DNA of 64,000 nt from Chelydra serpentina. Lineage: Eukaryota; Chordata; Testudines; Chelydridae. The DNA is taken from contig JBAIAC010000007.1 of assembly GCA_037349315.1 (NCBI GenBank), positions 46,704,001 to 46,768,000 of the forward strand. The letters run 5' to 3'. A model generated the notes under the pieces. That model did not search any database. It saw nothing but the letters and a program-made list of their open reading frames with translations, and had not been told where the DNA came from. The translations under genes were made by a program, and so were the position numbers. Positions within the stretch are counted from its first letter, which is position 1. Every line of letters begins with the position of its first letter. Below, piece by piece: positions 45,901 to 58,330 of this stretch.

Positions 45901-47616
45901 TAACAGGTTAATGGAACAGACCCTTAGTTGGTGTAAATTGTCACAGTTCTGTTGAAGTCAATGGAGCTAGGACAGTTTATGGCAGCTGTGTATTTATTTG
46001 TATAGTTCTGCAAGTTAGAACAAAGCGTACTCCAAAAGTATCAGATGTAAGCTTAGGACTTAGTTATTACAAAACAGATTAACTCCTTCAATATGTTTCA
46101 GAAGAAAATTCTGCAAATACAAGAGGGGAAAAAAATAAAAAGTCTAATGGGTGGAGATTCATCAGCAGACATCTAACCACAGAAATAATATAAGGGCATA
46201 CTGTAAACCCTTTACACACATGTTTTGATTTAATGTTAGAGTCTGTTAAAATCCATTTCTAAAGATGGCAAATAATTGTCACATGTAAGATTCTGTCTCT
46301 GCATTTTTTATTTTTTCAACAAAAAGGAATAAAGGATTAAAAAAAACCCCAGAACATAAAAAAGGAACATTAAACTTTCCCATGACAGAAGTCAGCAACT
46401 ACTGTAACTTTGTTCTTTGGAACTGAGTTTTCAGGTCATGAGTTTTAAGCTCTTTGTTTTCTGATTTTAGGCCCTTTTTCTTGTAGTGACATAAATGTTG
46501 TGTGGCTTTTTTTAAATTAATGTTTTAAATGTATGGTATGACACCCATTCTCAGAGAAGCCACATATTTTTTGTGAATGCCAGTGCTTTGGATTTAATAC
46601 TGATAATAATAATAATAAATTAAAATAATAATAATAATAATAATAATAAAATGATTCATTATTCTTATTGTGGGGAGCCCATTCCAGAATTTCTTTGTAC
46701 TGAGACGATGCCCTTTTCTAATAATCTTCTATTCTACTTGATTAGGAATGTTGTCCCCTGCAAGACTTTGTTCTAAAATTAAGACTCTTCAAAATAAAAA
46801 AATGTTGATTGTGGAGTCTCCGCAAACTCAGGGACAGTTGGCAATTCTAGAACTGAAACTACAGGAGAAGCACGTTAGTTAACTGACACACATTGGTATT
46901 GGTTCAGTATCTGTCTCTTTAAGAATGCATTCTGTATTTCAAAACACACATGCTCTATATGCTGTGTGATAAAAGTATGTCCTGCTAGTATTAAAAATAA
47001 TATAATAAATAGGCATATAATACCCTATATACATTGTTAATATATCAGTTAATGCCACCTTAGGATGAAAGCAAATTGCACAGACTTTTAAAACTGTATA
47101 TGCACTTTTTATGCATCAGTGCTGGCCTTATCCTTTTTTCCTTTCTAAATAGTCCTCCCCTTGGAACCCTCTGGTGCATAACAATGAATTGCCTGGGGGG
47201 AAATTGGCATTTAATTAATCTTAGAACTATATAGTCTATGCATATGAGCATCATATTTTTCTGGACTAAACATTGTGAGTAGCAAAAGTTCCTTAATCCT
47301 CAGCTCCCTTTGTTACCCTCCTAACAAAAAAGAAAACATTTTAATCAGCTTTTAAAGAAAAGTAAACTTCATTTATATAGATTTGTTAACAATTAGGCAT
47401 ATGTCAAAGCATTACATTTTAAGTACAATAGTATAATGCAATATTATGAAAAGCACATTTGTTTCAATGCATTTGGTATAAAATATGAATACAATTACAT
47501 TTTAATATAGTTAAACTATTATAATAAATATAATGAATGAAAGCAGCTAAAGTATAACTATTTGGCTCTGTCTGGCAATATATTTCAAGATTAACTTCAG
47601 TCATAAGCTATGTTAT
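45901..47616. other. Intergenic region without recognised genes
   Basis: AT-rich. Contains one copy of the TGAAGTCAATGG phrase near 45,953 and the ATA microsatellite; nothing else recognised. Confidence 0.5.
46602..46651 (+). repeat. (ATA)n microsatellite
   Basis: Interrupted ATA/AAT triplet run, two blocks separated by TTAAAAT. Confidence 0.95.
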
Positions 47617-48196
47617 AATAAGGTTCAGAGAAGGGCAACTAAAATGATTAGGGGTTTGGAACGGGTCCCATATGAGGAGAGATTAAAGAGGCTAGGACTT
47701 TTTAGCTTGGAAAAGAGGACACTAAGGGGGGATATGATAGAGGTATATAAAATCTTGAGTGGTGTGGAGAAAGTGAATAAGGAAAAGTGATTTACTTGTT
47801 CCCATAATATAAGAACTAGGGGCCACTGGGTGCAGTTAATGGGCAGCAGGTTTAAAACAGATAAAAGGAAGTTCTTCACACAGCGCACAGTCAACTTGTG
47901 GAACTCCTTGTCTGAGGAGGTTGTGAAGGCTAGGACTATAACGGGGTTTAAAAGAGAACTGGATAGGTTCATGGAGGTTCATTAATGGCTATTAGCCAGG
48001 ATGGGTAAGGAATAGTGTCCCTAGCCTCTGTTTGTCAGAGGGGGGTGATGGATGGCAGGAGAGAGATCACTTGATCATTACCTGTTAGGGTCACTCCCTC
48101 TGGGGCACCTGGCATTGGCCACTGTTGGTAGACAGGATACTGGGCTGGATGGACCTTTGGACTGACCCAGTATGGCCATTCTTATGTTCTTATGTT
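47617..48196 (+). mobile_element. CR1-type LINE 3' end (580 bp)
   Basis: Plus-strand translation starts with [15 protein letters not shown] and [20 protein letters not shown], the RT C-terminal end of a CR1-clade LINE. It proceeds through a 3' UTR with GGATACTGGGCTGGATGGAC and ends in the 8-bp tail CTTATGTTCTTATG. A stop interrupts the frame. Different subfamily from the CR1 at 41953. Confidence 0.9.
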
Positions 48197-49994
48197 AATT
48201 TATGTAAACCAAGACATTTCAACCAATACTCACTCCAAGAGTTTATTTACCTTTGATGTTCAGTTGTTGAAAAAACAATCAAAAACCTTTGGCTCATATC
48301 CCTTAATCATTAGAATCCCTTAAGAATCCCTGCTTTGAAATTAGTTGCAGGCACTATCAATTATATCTATTTAAATGAACACATTTAATTAACACAGACA
48401 AGCAATTGATTTTTAAATTACCACTGATTGCACGGTGGGTCTCTCAGTGGGAAGACAGGTACATACAGACTTTCAAATGTAATCAATGTATTAATTAATC
48501 CACAGATTGGCACACACTGTAGAAAGTTGCCTTTCCTTGTGCTCCCCTCTCCTAGAGTTATTTGTTTCAGTTGAAAAGGAAACTCTGGTGACTCAGAAGT
48601 GAAAGACACAAATGCAGAATAAAATGATGCAAGTGCTATGAAATGTGTGCTTTTGTTTTCTGACTTTTCACATTTTGTGGCATTTGCTAGTTTAGATGAA
48701 CTCTAGAACATAAGTAAACATCCCTCTACAAAATCTGTAAGCCAAACATTGCAATATTGTGCTAGTGCTTGAGTAGCTAAAAGTGGATGTGAAACTGACT
48801 AGAAAACAGAAGTGAAATTGACTGATCTATTTTTCAATTTACAGGCTGAAAAATGAAAATAAACAGAAATGGTGAAAAGCAGAGTTTTAAAATTATTTCA
48901 GGGTGTTAATCAAAGACATATTAATAATACAGGTCCTGGTAAGGGATTTTTTGTAATTAATTAATTTTTAACTGCTGTCCCTTTTAGGGACCTGAAGGAC
49001 TATGAGTTACCAAGCAACATGTGAGCTGGGAATGAAGCAGTCAAAAGTTTTGAAACTCCAGTGGGCAGGACTTGTTCCAGTGCCCCTCCCTAGCACAGTT
49101 GTGAAGGTAGGATTAACTTTAGAAGAAAACAGTTTATCCCTTTTCACTCTACATGGACTGATTTTTGAGAATTGGAAATTGCTGTCAGTTCCAGTTCTAA
49201 TTCATTAAAATTTGTGGATGGTATGGAAAGGGGTTTGTGTTTTAACTACAATATCTAAGCCCACTAGCCACTATACCTGAGCTATTTTGCAAGAATGGAT
49301 TTTGTTTTTTAAAAAACTAGAATGTGACATTTATATGAAATTTGCATAATTGCACAATTTTTATATGCTTTGTTTCATCAGTCTAATCATTTCCATGTTG
49401 TTTTTGTAATATAAAAGATGAACAACTCTTGTATTTAAACATTTTTTTTATCTAGGTTATTGTCACCAACTAACATTCAGGACTCTAATTCACCCAAAAT
49501 ATCTTAAGTCTTTTAAAATATTTTGAGGGTTTTTGTTGTTGTTTTAAAGAAACAGTAAACAACAACAACCCAAACTTATTTCTTGTTTTCTTACCAAAAA
49601 GACTATGTAACTTCTTTGATCATCACTACAGTCTTGAATAGTAGGTGAAAAGGTGTGTGCTAGACATGCTCTTTCTACAAAGATCTTGTCTATTAATACG
49701 TTTTTTGATATAGATAAATAATGTAAAAATACAAGGAACTTCTCCACATCAAGATATCCTGTATATTATATATACATATATTCATTTATATATATACATT
49801 TAGGCCTGATTCTGCAATTCACAACATATGGATGCAGCTGTCTACTTACGTGTTATAAATCGCAGAATCAGGTGTCTAGTAACAATTAAGGCCCCCTTTT
49901 TGCAAGTAGCTCCATGCAGATGGATGCCTGTACCTGTGTGGAGCCCCCTTAAAGTCAATGAGGTTCTATGCAGACACAAGAATCTCCCCGCATG
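48197..49994. other. Intergenic region without recognised genes
   Basis: AT-rich. A TATATA run near 49,760-49,800 and no coding or RNA signal. Confidence 0.5.
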
Positions 49995-50557
49995 GAGCAT
50001 CTTGCAGAATCATGGACTTAGAAACTTGCTTGGAGTTGCTAGCAGCCTAGGTGTTGCAGTGTCTAATTTTTAGGCATCTAGAATTGGAATCCACAAACCT
50101 TGGAATAGGTGCCTTTTTAAACCCAGTGGGTGAGTTGCTTACCGTCATTCCTAGTTTCCCAGGTGTCCTCTCAATAATTAATAGTTCCTTCCTATAGGGA
50201 CTCTGCATTCTGGCTCCAGTTCTACTAGTCATGATACATTAGCACCTCAATCTAGGGTGCAGAGAGGCACCTATCTCCACTGGTGATCCATGAGCAGGAA
50301 CCCCTCTCCTGGAGTCTGACAATCAAAGCACCTAAGTCTAGTTTCTTGTGAGAATGAGTTAGGCATCTGCTTCATCCCATCCTAAACTGAGGGAGGTAGA
50401 GGGGAAAGAGAAGCAGTGAGTCCACCTTATAACTTTTATCTCAGTGGTTAGAACAGTTACCTGTGTTCACTTCCCTTTTCTGTCTGATGTGGGAGGGAGG
50501 GAGAGATTTGAAGAGGAGTCTCCCACCTCTTACACTCAGCTAGAGGATTTGCTGATA

Positions 50558-50592
<35 letters not shown>

Positions 50593-50840
50593 CAGGGGGA
50601 CCCCACAGTCTCTCCTCTGAAGCTGTTCCACTGGAGCAGGGGACTGGACCCTGGGTATCCTATCACCAAGGGGGGTGCCCTAACCACCAGGTTATACTGC
50701 CATTCTCTCCCCTCCCAACCTCTGTCCCTACAATTCTTTAATTATTTAATACACAGCAGAACAGCTTCCAGAGTAAAGCTTGAAGAAGCCTTTCCCCGCC
50801 CCCATTATTCCATAGCTCAGTGCTTAGATCACTCTTAGAT
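49995..50840 (+). repeat. Bipartite tRNA-like repeat, copy 4
   Basis: Contains CTCAGTGGTTAGAACAGTTA with a degraded B-box side, TCTGATGTGGGAGGGAGG, then GATTTGAAGAGGAGTCTCCC. The end has CCCTAACCACCAGGTTATAC followed by GCTCAGTGCTTAGATCAC. A GT microsatellite has grown in it at 50560-50591. Confidence 0.65.
50560..50591 (+). repeat. (GT)n microsatellite
   Basis: About 16 GT units within the bipartite repeat. Confidence 0.95.
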
Positions 50841-52839
50841 TTCAATATTTTCATGTTCATACATCTATTTATTGTAGTAGAAATATATTTTTGGCCAACA
50901 AAAATTAGACTTTTTCCTGCAGCAGGTCTGCAGGATTGGGTACTGCAACATAAGACTTGATTTTGGTCTCACCTACAAAGGTGTCCACTGATGTAACTCT
51001 GTTGACTTTTCTGCCTTACACTGTCATGCTAGAAATCAGGCTTATAGTCTAATCCTGATGCATGGGATGAAACAAGTGTAATAGAGAGAAGAATACAGTC
51101 CTTATTTTATAACAAGTCATCATAAAATGAGTTTGAATTAGAGGTTGTTACGCCCATTACAAATGTCCTAATTTCTAATTAAGATCAATTCTAGAATCTG
51201 GAGGGAAGAAAAATCACATTGTAATATTGCATTTTGTTAGACTACTTAAGCATCATGTTTAACAACATTTATATAAATGACACAACATTGAAAAAAGCTG
51301 CAAAGTATTTTATTGTAAAAATTTGGCAAACACAATATGAAATCAGCTAATCCTGGAAGAATATTTTATTTGCATATCATTGTTAACCACTTTCATGTAG
51401 TACTTAACAAACGTGTCAGATTGTAACAATATACTTAATGATTTAATGGATGAGATACATTGTTCTTAAATTCAATTACACCCTTCCACCTGAAGTGTTA
51501 AGGTTGTGTCAGCATTTCCATTATATGTTCCTATTTTGTCGAGGTTTATGTCGCAGTTGTAACAACTTGCTTCCAACCCAATCTTGACACCCAAGGCTCC
51601 TGTCTAAAGGAGAATTAATATATAAACTGGGAAAATATAATTTTATGTGTATTGCCATAGAGTTGAAAATAGTTAAAGAATTTTTAGTACCCAGATCAAG
51701 GGCCCAATTATGGTCTTTTTGTTTTGCAAGCATATTTTCCTTCTTCCTTCTCTTACGCCTTGCATAGTCACTGAAATCTCTGCAAAGTGGGTGTAAGTGC
51801 TATCACCAGTGTCAATGGGTGGATAGCTCTGGTTTGGTAATATTTTACAACCACTTTGCACGTGTTCAAATGTCTGCAAAACGTGCAAGGCAGCAGAGAA
51901 TCTGGCTCTGCAGGTAGTCTAATATGCTTCAAATGTTCACTGACTATTGTCAGACATATTGTATCCAGGAAGTAATTTAGTATCATTGAGTGAACATACA
52001 TTTACATTTTTGAATATTATATATGTTAGAGGTAGGTTATGATGTGTTATTACATGCCAGTTATTATACAGTCATACAATTGTATACCACACTATTATCA
52101 TATCAGATATATCAAAACAACAAAGCATTAAACAAAGAAGTCATCTTCCTTCAGAAATATAGGACTGGCACACCAACTTGGAATTTTCACTCATCTATAG
52201 GAGAATACCATTCCTCATCTCAAAACAGAAATAGTGCAAGCCAAGATTTGTCAATGTGCCATATGTCTTATGCTCTCTTCAGACACACAATGATTTTAGT
52301 TATGTGACTGAAGTAAAAGAAAAACATGATTTTAGCTTTAGTGATGAATTTGTCCCCTAGTGTTTAATAAATGACTTTCACGTGATAGAGTACAGAATTA
52401 CCCTCAGTGAGGTGAATCTCTACCCGAGGAGAAGTTTTGAGCTGAATTCAGGCAGGGTTCTGATGACAGCAAGGGCCCAGAGGAAGTTATGTCATGACTC
52501 ATGAGAGATAGAGGCAAAGGTGAAGGCCTAAGAAGTAGTCCTCCTTTTTTTTCTTACCTCCCTCCTTCCTCACTCTGGCTGCTCAATATAGTTGTTTATC
52601 TTTACTAGGAGCAATTCATGTCTTTTATTTTTGTAATAGCTTTTGGAGGCCCCACCCTCTGCCTACTCATTGGAAGAGACAAACTTGCCTTCAGCCCTCC
52701 CTGATGAATAGGAAAATGTAAGCATTTCAGTTCATGGAATTTCCTGGCCTTACAATGCTGTTTTATCATATATAGGACATAATTTGGCCCATAGGTTTAG
52801 TGTGGCTTAAAGCTGCTCCAACATAGCACGTGTGTGTAT
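50841..52839. other. Intergenic region without recognised genes
   Basis: AT-rich, scattered short open frames with no family match. Nothing else recognised. Confidence 0.5.
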
Positions 52840-53456
52840 TGTGACAAAGTTCCTCCTCTACCTCGGTGGGTCCTGCGCTTATTGGCGAATTCTGCTTGCC
52901 TCAGAGATCTTCCCCTCTAGTAGAATCCACAGTCCAGGTTAACTCCTCCTGTGTCTGATCAGGAGTTGGGAGTTTTGGGGGGAACCCGGGCCCGCCCTCT
53001 ACTCCGGGTTCCAGCCCAGGGCCCTGTGGATTGCAGCTGTTTAGAGTGCCTCCTGGAACAACTGCACGACAGCTACAACTCCCTGGGCTACTTCCCCATG
53101 GACTCCTCCCAACACCTTCTTTATCCTCACCACAGGATCTTCCAGCAGTACGCCCTCTTACTCTCAGCTCCTAGTGCCTCTTACTCCCAGCTCCTCACAC
53201 GCAACCTCCTTCCACAGCTCCTGACATGTGCCCCTCACTGACTCACTGGGAGGCTTTTGACTAGTTTCAGCCAGCCCCTGATTGGCTGCAGGTGTCTCAA
53301 TCAACCTCCCTGCCTTCTGGAAAGTTCTTAATTGGCCCCAGGTGACTTGATTAACCTGGAGCAACTGCCATAAGGTATCAGGGATTTGTTTAGCATGGGG
53401 CTAACATACTGGTTCCTTACCACTTTCCTATAGCCCTCTGGCCTTGCCCTGTCACA
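52840..53456. mobile_element. LTR-like element (617 bp), TGTGACA ends
   Basis: Begins TGTGACAAAG and ends CCTGTCACA, so the termini are inverted TGTGACA/TGTCACA. GTAT occurs directly outside both ends (52836-52839 and 53457-53460). GC-richer than its flanks. This is a high-copy turtle-type repeat by memory. No AATAAA was seen, so orientation and LTR class are uncertain. Confidence 0.7.
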
Positions 53457-54780
53457 GTATATATGTATTCAAATTCAATTTCAACAGAAACATAATCAAA
53501 AACCTGTATCTGGTGAAAATGAAATTATCAGGTCATCTGAGAGACAGGAAATCTACTAGCATGAGCTACAAATTTGAATGTAGTAGGAAATACAGAAACT
53601 TTAGGAAGCCACTAGGGGTTAATATTCCAACAAAGATCACAAAAGGTTAGTTTGAAATTAAATGCACTTTTCATATCCCTAATATAATTAAAGCAAGTAA
53701 AACAGTTGTTGAACATGCCACTCACTTTTTAGATACATGTCAGAGCTGTCCACATGCTTGCCACATCACTCTGTTCATTTTTTACAGTTTTTAATATGAA
53801 TATCAATCCCCCTTCTCATAAATGTAACCTATAAAGGCCATGAATCCCTTAGGAGTTTTCCCAGGCTTGCTTTAATGCCCCCACAAGAAAGGATGTAAAA
53901 GAGACCTTTCTTTTGTAAAGTGATCCTATAATTCTGTTCAATATCCATCATTTTCAAGGCCAAGTAATCATATTTAATAGATGCTAAATTATATTCTGTC
54001 AGGCAAGGATTCCCTCGATAATATTAACCAGTACAAAGGACTGATACTTGGCGAGCTGAAAGTAAGATGTTTTTATAGCAAAGAGCTTATAAGAACTTTC
54101 ACTGGGGCAGCACTCACTCGCATTGTGATAGTTAAGGGTCAGCGTTTCCATTATGACTTGCACTTTCATGGGTTTTAACTTAGCCATAAATACTCACACT
54201 GGCTTCTGCCAAGAAGCAATACTGAGGGTGACCTACAAAGGATTTTATAAAATGCTGTGTTTCTATCTTTTTATTGTTCTTTATGATATCAGCATTTTTT
54301 TTCGGCTGATATTTCTAAGAGCAAAAATAAGCAGTGACAAGTCTGGGCTTTTGTTTAGAAATTGTTTTTGTGTTTGTGTTTCTTTGTTTTTGTTTTTTTC
54401 AGTGGGGGAAAGGAAAGGACATTTCATCTTAGGGGTATCAGACTTATATAGGGCAAGCTTTCATACTTTAATTGAAGAAGTGGTGGTCCTCATATTTTAA
54501 TAATGACATTCTTTCTCCCAGGTGCTCATTAGGTGCTCGAATTAGAATTAGAATCAAAGCTAGCTTGAGTAACAACAACAGTAAAGCCATGATAGCACAC
54601 TTGGTGGAACCGGCTAGCCACTTGACTAGCCATACCCAGGGTCCTGGATGGGTATGGCTAGTCTGTGTCATTTCCTGTGGTGCTGCAGCTTCATTGCTAT
54701 TATTTCTTGAGCTAGCTTTGATCTAGCTAGATCAAGCTAGCTCAGATATGTCTACACATGCTGCAATCACATCTCCAGAT
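53457..54780. other. Intergenic region without recognised genes
   Basis: No family-matching frame or RNA seen. Includes a locally self-complementary CTAGCTTGATC / GATCAAGCTAG patch near 54,710-54,740. Confidence 0.5.
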
Positions 54781-54857
54781 TCGAGGGTAGAGAAATCTGA
54801 TTTACATTCCTAATTCTGCCATAGACATCCTGTGTCACTGTGGAAAAGTCACTTGTC
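54781..54857 (+). mobile_element. MIR-like fragment interrupted by a MITE
   Basis: ATTCCTAATTCTGCCATAGA, then TGTGTCACTGTGGAAAAGTC and ACTT resemble MIR. It is cut off where the inverted-repeat element 54858-55137 begins. A possible MIR right part resumes near 55,180 (TGTGAGATGCTTGGACAC). Confidence 0.55.
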
Positions 54858-55137
54858 TTTTAGGCTGTCTTCACTGCAAAGTTAACTCGATTTATGTATG
54901 CTTGAGTTAACTCCATTCTTGTTAGCCTACCTCGAGTGAGAGCAGCCACCCTCCTGCACAGGGTGATTGTGTTAGCAACTGACAAGTTGTGCTATCTTGA
55001 GTTGTAGTCTGTCGCCACTGATGGACCAGCCAACCTGAGTTAAAAGCAAGGTAAAGGTTTTTGCATGTGGACAGGACTCGAATTAGGGGCAACACTCACG
55101 TTATAACTTGGTTAACTCTGCAGTGTAGACAAGTCCT
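54858..55137. mobile_element. MITE-like inverted-repeat element
   Basis: Left end AGGCTGTCTTCACTGCAAAG and right complement AGGACTTGTCTACACTGCAG form terminal inverted repeats, followed on both sides by AGTTAAC phrases. Ends are approximate. It belongs to the same terminus type (GTCTACACT) as the elements at 56085 and 56568. Confidence 0.6.
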
Positions 55138-56092
55138 TAGGGTCGGGCTCTCCACTGCTTGGTACCTTGTGTTGTGAGATGCTTGGACACTACTAGTGAT
55201 CAATGCCATAAAAAGTCCTGTAAGCAAACATGTTGTGGGCGGGGGGGGAAAGGGGGAAAGGAGGGGTCACAGAGGAAACAGTGATAGCAGCCCTTGTCAG
55301 TCCCTCAGGTCCAGGATTCATGTTCCACACTTGTATTGCAACATGATAGAAAAGTAGTAAGCCAAGAAACAAACTCCATAGCCGACATATTTAGCATTCA
55401 AAGCCTATTCTAATAGCAAGCAAGACATTCAGTAATGGTATGAAGAACATTCCTTTGCAGCCAGTAAGAATAATTTAAATCAGTGATTTGAAATGTTCTT
55501 TTTTTTTTTTTTGGTAGCTTCCGTTGCTTTTTCCCCTTATTCTTTTACACCATCAGCCACTGAAATAAAAGCAATCTCCTCCCCTGGTTTCTAATATAGA
55601 TCTCCTTTACAAAGATTCTACAGATAGAGGAATAGAATGGGCAACATTTGGAATTTAAATAAGAAAAGACTGAGGACCTGGAGGGAAGAAATTTTTCCTG
55701 TTACCCCAGGCAGCCATAAAAAACATTATTCATGACTTGGGGGAAGGAAGTGTTGGTCCCTGCAAGAAATGTTCTGTCACTGCAGATTTTATTTATATAT
55801 ATATATTTTTATTGCTAAGAGACATCATTCCTGATTTTTCTTCTTTAGCTGCTGGTCAGAAACAGTGAGAGAAAGGAGACTCATCAACAAAGTGAGCAAT
55901 TTTATGCTGAAATCTACAGATCTGGCCATTACAAACATAGAAGATGCTTGTAGCAAGCCACATGGAGTAGATTGAAGAGAATTTTGGCCTCTTTGAAACT
56001 TTATCAGGCTATTTCGTTTCAAATGCTTTTATTATGCTCCTGTTGAGCTGGTTACATAATAGAGTGAAAGCAACCAACTTGTTTAACAGTAT

Positions 56093-56395
56093 TTTAGAGG
56101 GCTTGTCTTCACTACCCGCCGGATCGGCGGGTAGCAATCGATCTTTTGGGGATCGATTTTTCGCATCTCGTTTAGACGCGATTAATCGATCCCCGAAAGC
56201 ACTCCCCGTCGGCTCCGGAAATCCACCTCATCGAAAGGTGGAAGCGGAGTCGACGGGGGAGCGGCAGCGATCGACTCGCCGCCGTCCTCATGGCCAGGTA
56301 AGTCGATTACGATACGCCGACTTCATCTACGTTATTCACGTAGCTGAAGCTGCGTATCGTAGATCGACCCCCTCCCCTAGTGTAGCCCTGGGCTA
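56093..56395 (+). mobile_element. Multi-hairpin MITE, copy A
   Basis: Left GGGCTTGTCTTCACTACCCG, right complement AGCCCAGGGCTACACTAGGG. Inside are four consecutive palindromes: CCCGCCG/CGGCGGG; GGGGATCGAT/ATCGATCCCC; CCCCGTCG/CGACGGGG; and a long hairpin around TCTACGTTATTCACGTAG. CpG-rich against AT-rich surroundings. No coding capacity. Confidence 0.75.
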
Positions 56396-56567
56396 AGAGG
56401 AGACTCCAATGGGTAGGAGCAGCTGCAGAAGCAGCCAAGCAGAGTCTGTGGCTCTGGGTGTAAGTATTCTCCTCTTCAACCCAGAATTGTTCAGGGGCGT
56501 TCCGCCATTCTGGAGAAACTAGGACCCACGTGTACCACATGTTCTTGTGGGGAAACTAAGGGCTGGT

Positions 56568-56855
56568 CTACACTGGCGGGGGGGGGATTGATCTAAGATA
56601 TGCAACTTCAGCTACGTGAATAACGTAGCTGAAGTAGCATATCTTAGATCGATTTTTAAAAGTACTTACCCCGGTCCACACCGCAGCAGGCAGGCTCCCC
56701 CGTCGACAGCGCTTCCTCTGCTCGCAGAGCTGGAGTTCCGGTGTCGACGGGGAGCGGCTCTGGGATCGATTTATCGTGTCTAGACGAGATGCGATAAATC
56801 GATCCCAGAACATCGATAGCTACCCGCCGAATCCGGCGGGTAGTGTAGACGTAGC
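56568..56855 (-). mobile_element. Multi-hairpin MITE, copy B (inverse of copy A)
   Basis: Same module order as copy A but reversed: a near-perfect hairpin with loop GAATA around CAGCTACGTGAATAACGTAG, then GTCGAC/GTCGAC, then GGGATCGATTTATCG/CGATAAATCGATCCC, then CCCGCC/GGCGGG. Ends GGGCTGGTCTACACT and AGTGTAGACGTAGCC. Confidence 0.78.
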
Positions 56856-57169
56856 CTGAGAGAGAATCCAGCCAGACACTCAAGCTGATAGGACAAGCTG
56901 CAGAAGCAGCCAAAGCAGGGACCTTGGCCAGTCAGGGAACTTTCCACAGTTTTGACCAATCTTTGGCTGTTTGTTCCAACCCTTCCTCTCCCTCAAAGTC
57001 TGTTCATCTCAGCTTCACTCCACACCTATCCCACATCTCCCTTTCCCTGCACCCGTCACCTGCCTTCCCTTTCCTTTGCCTTCCATTTAGGTTATCCCCT
57101 GCTAACTAATGCCCTGCCTTGCCCACCAAAAAATATATCATGAAACTAACATGCTGTTTGCCACTACCA

Positions 57170-57345
57170 CATAGTTCCCTCCGCTTGTGCCCTTGCCCCA
57201 CCCTGGATTTGTCTTGTCTATTTACACTGTATTCTCTTTGGGACAGGGACTGTCTGCTCCTCTGTGTGTGTGCAGCACCTAGCACAATGGGGCTCTGATC
57301 CTGGCTGTCCCTTAGGCATTTCCATAAGAAATATGATTAACAATA
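57170..57345 (+). mobile_element. L2-like LINE tail fragment
   Basis: CTTTGGGACAGGGACTGTCT then CAGCACCTAGCACAATGGGG, a typical 3' tail of an old LINE or derived SINE. Similar tails lie near 4,435 and 59,930. Confidence 0.5.
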
Positions 57346-58139
57346 TTTCACTTACGACTCTTTACCAGGACATTTACTAATTCCCTGCTGATAGGTATTT
57401 TGGTCTTTTTATTTACAAGAATTTTTCTTCTCTTAATTTTTTTCTGCTTTTCTATGCCACACTCTAGAGTCCTAGCATTTACTCATGCCAGTAGCCCCAC
57501 TGAAGTCAATAGGACTGTACCTTTAAATGCTATTCAGTGCAGAATAAGAATTGGGCCGTTAGGTTTTTTGAGTAGCACCTATATCAGCGTGATAGATAGT
57601 GCTGAGAGATTGGCCCAGACAAAATCCCTGGATCCAAACTACCAGTCTGGGTCTGATTCTCCACTCCCTTGCAACTTGTGCAGTCATTTAAGCCCTGATT
57701 CAGGAAAACACTTAAGCACATGCTTAATCCTTATTTAAGACAGCAATTAAGATTATGCATTATTTACAATGTTTTAATCCCATTGACTTCAATGGGATTT
57801 TATTTAATCATAAGCACAACATGCTTAAGTGCTGGCTGAAATATGGATGGTCCCCTGTATTGGGGCTTTACAGCTGTGTGAAGTGGTATAAAAGCTGCCA
57901 TACTGATTTGGGAGCATTTGACACTGATTTTGCACGGGTGTAAATGACAACACAAGAGTCAACATAATAGGCAATCATGTCTGCAGAAGAGCTGGTTGGA
58001 ATATTTTCAACAAAATGAAATTTCATTTAAATGTGTGATTTCATCAGAGATGAAACATTTTGCAGAGATGTTTTAGTTTTGGCTAAGTCATCTGGTTCTG
58101 GGCTTTGTGTGTGTGTCTGAGAACACACGTAAGGGACTT

Positions 58140-58330
58140 TCTATAGCTGGGTGGTTAGGATACTAGCTTAGGATGTAGCGGATCCAGGGTCAAGTCCTTG
58201 GTCTGAGTGAGCTAGAGTGAAAAGTCTGCTATGTATCAAGTAAGGACATAAGCCTGTCTTCCACAGACCAGTGCCTTAATCACCAGGGGATAGACTGACC
58301 CACCCACTTCTTCCGAGGCATCAAGACACC
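58140..58330 (+). repeat. Bipartite tRNA-like repeat, copy 5 (short)
   Basis: CTGGGTGGTTAGGATACTAG with GATCCAGGGTCAAGTCC, then CTTAATCACCAGGGGATAG. Only the two tRNA-like halves remain. Confidence 0.5.

Noticed and set aside
52951..53241. 96-codon plus-strand frame
   Set aside because: Lies wholly inside the LTR-like element 52840-53456.
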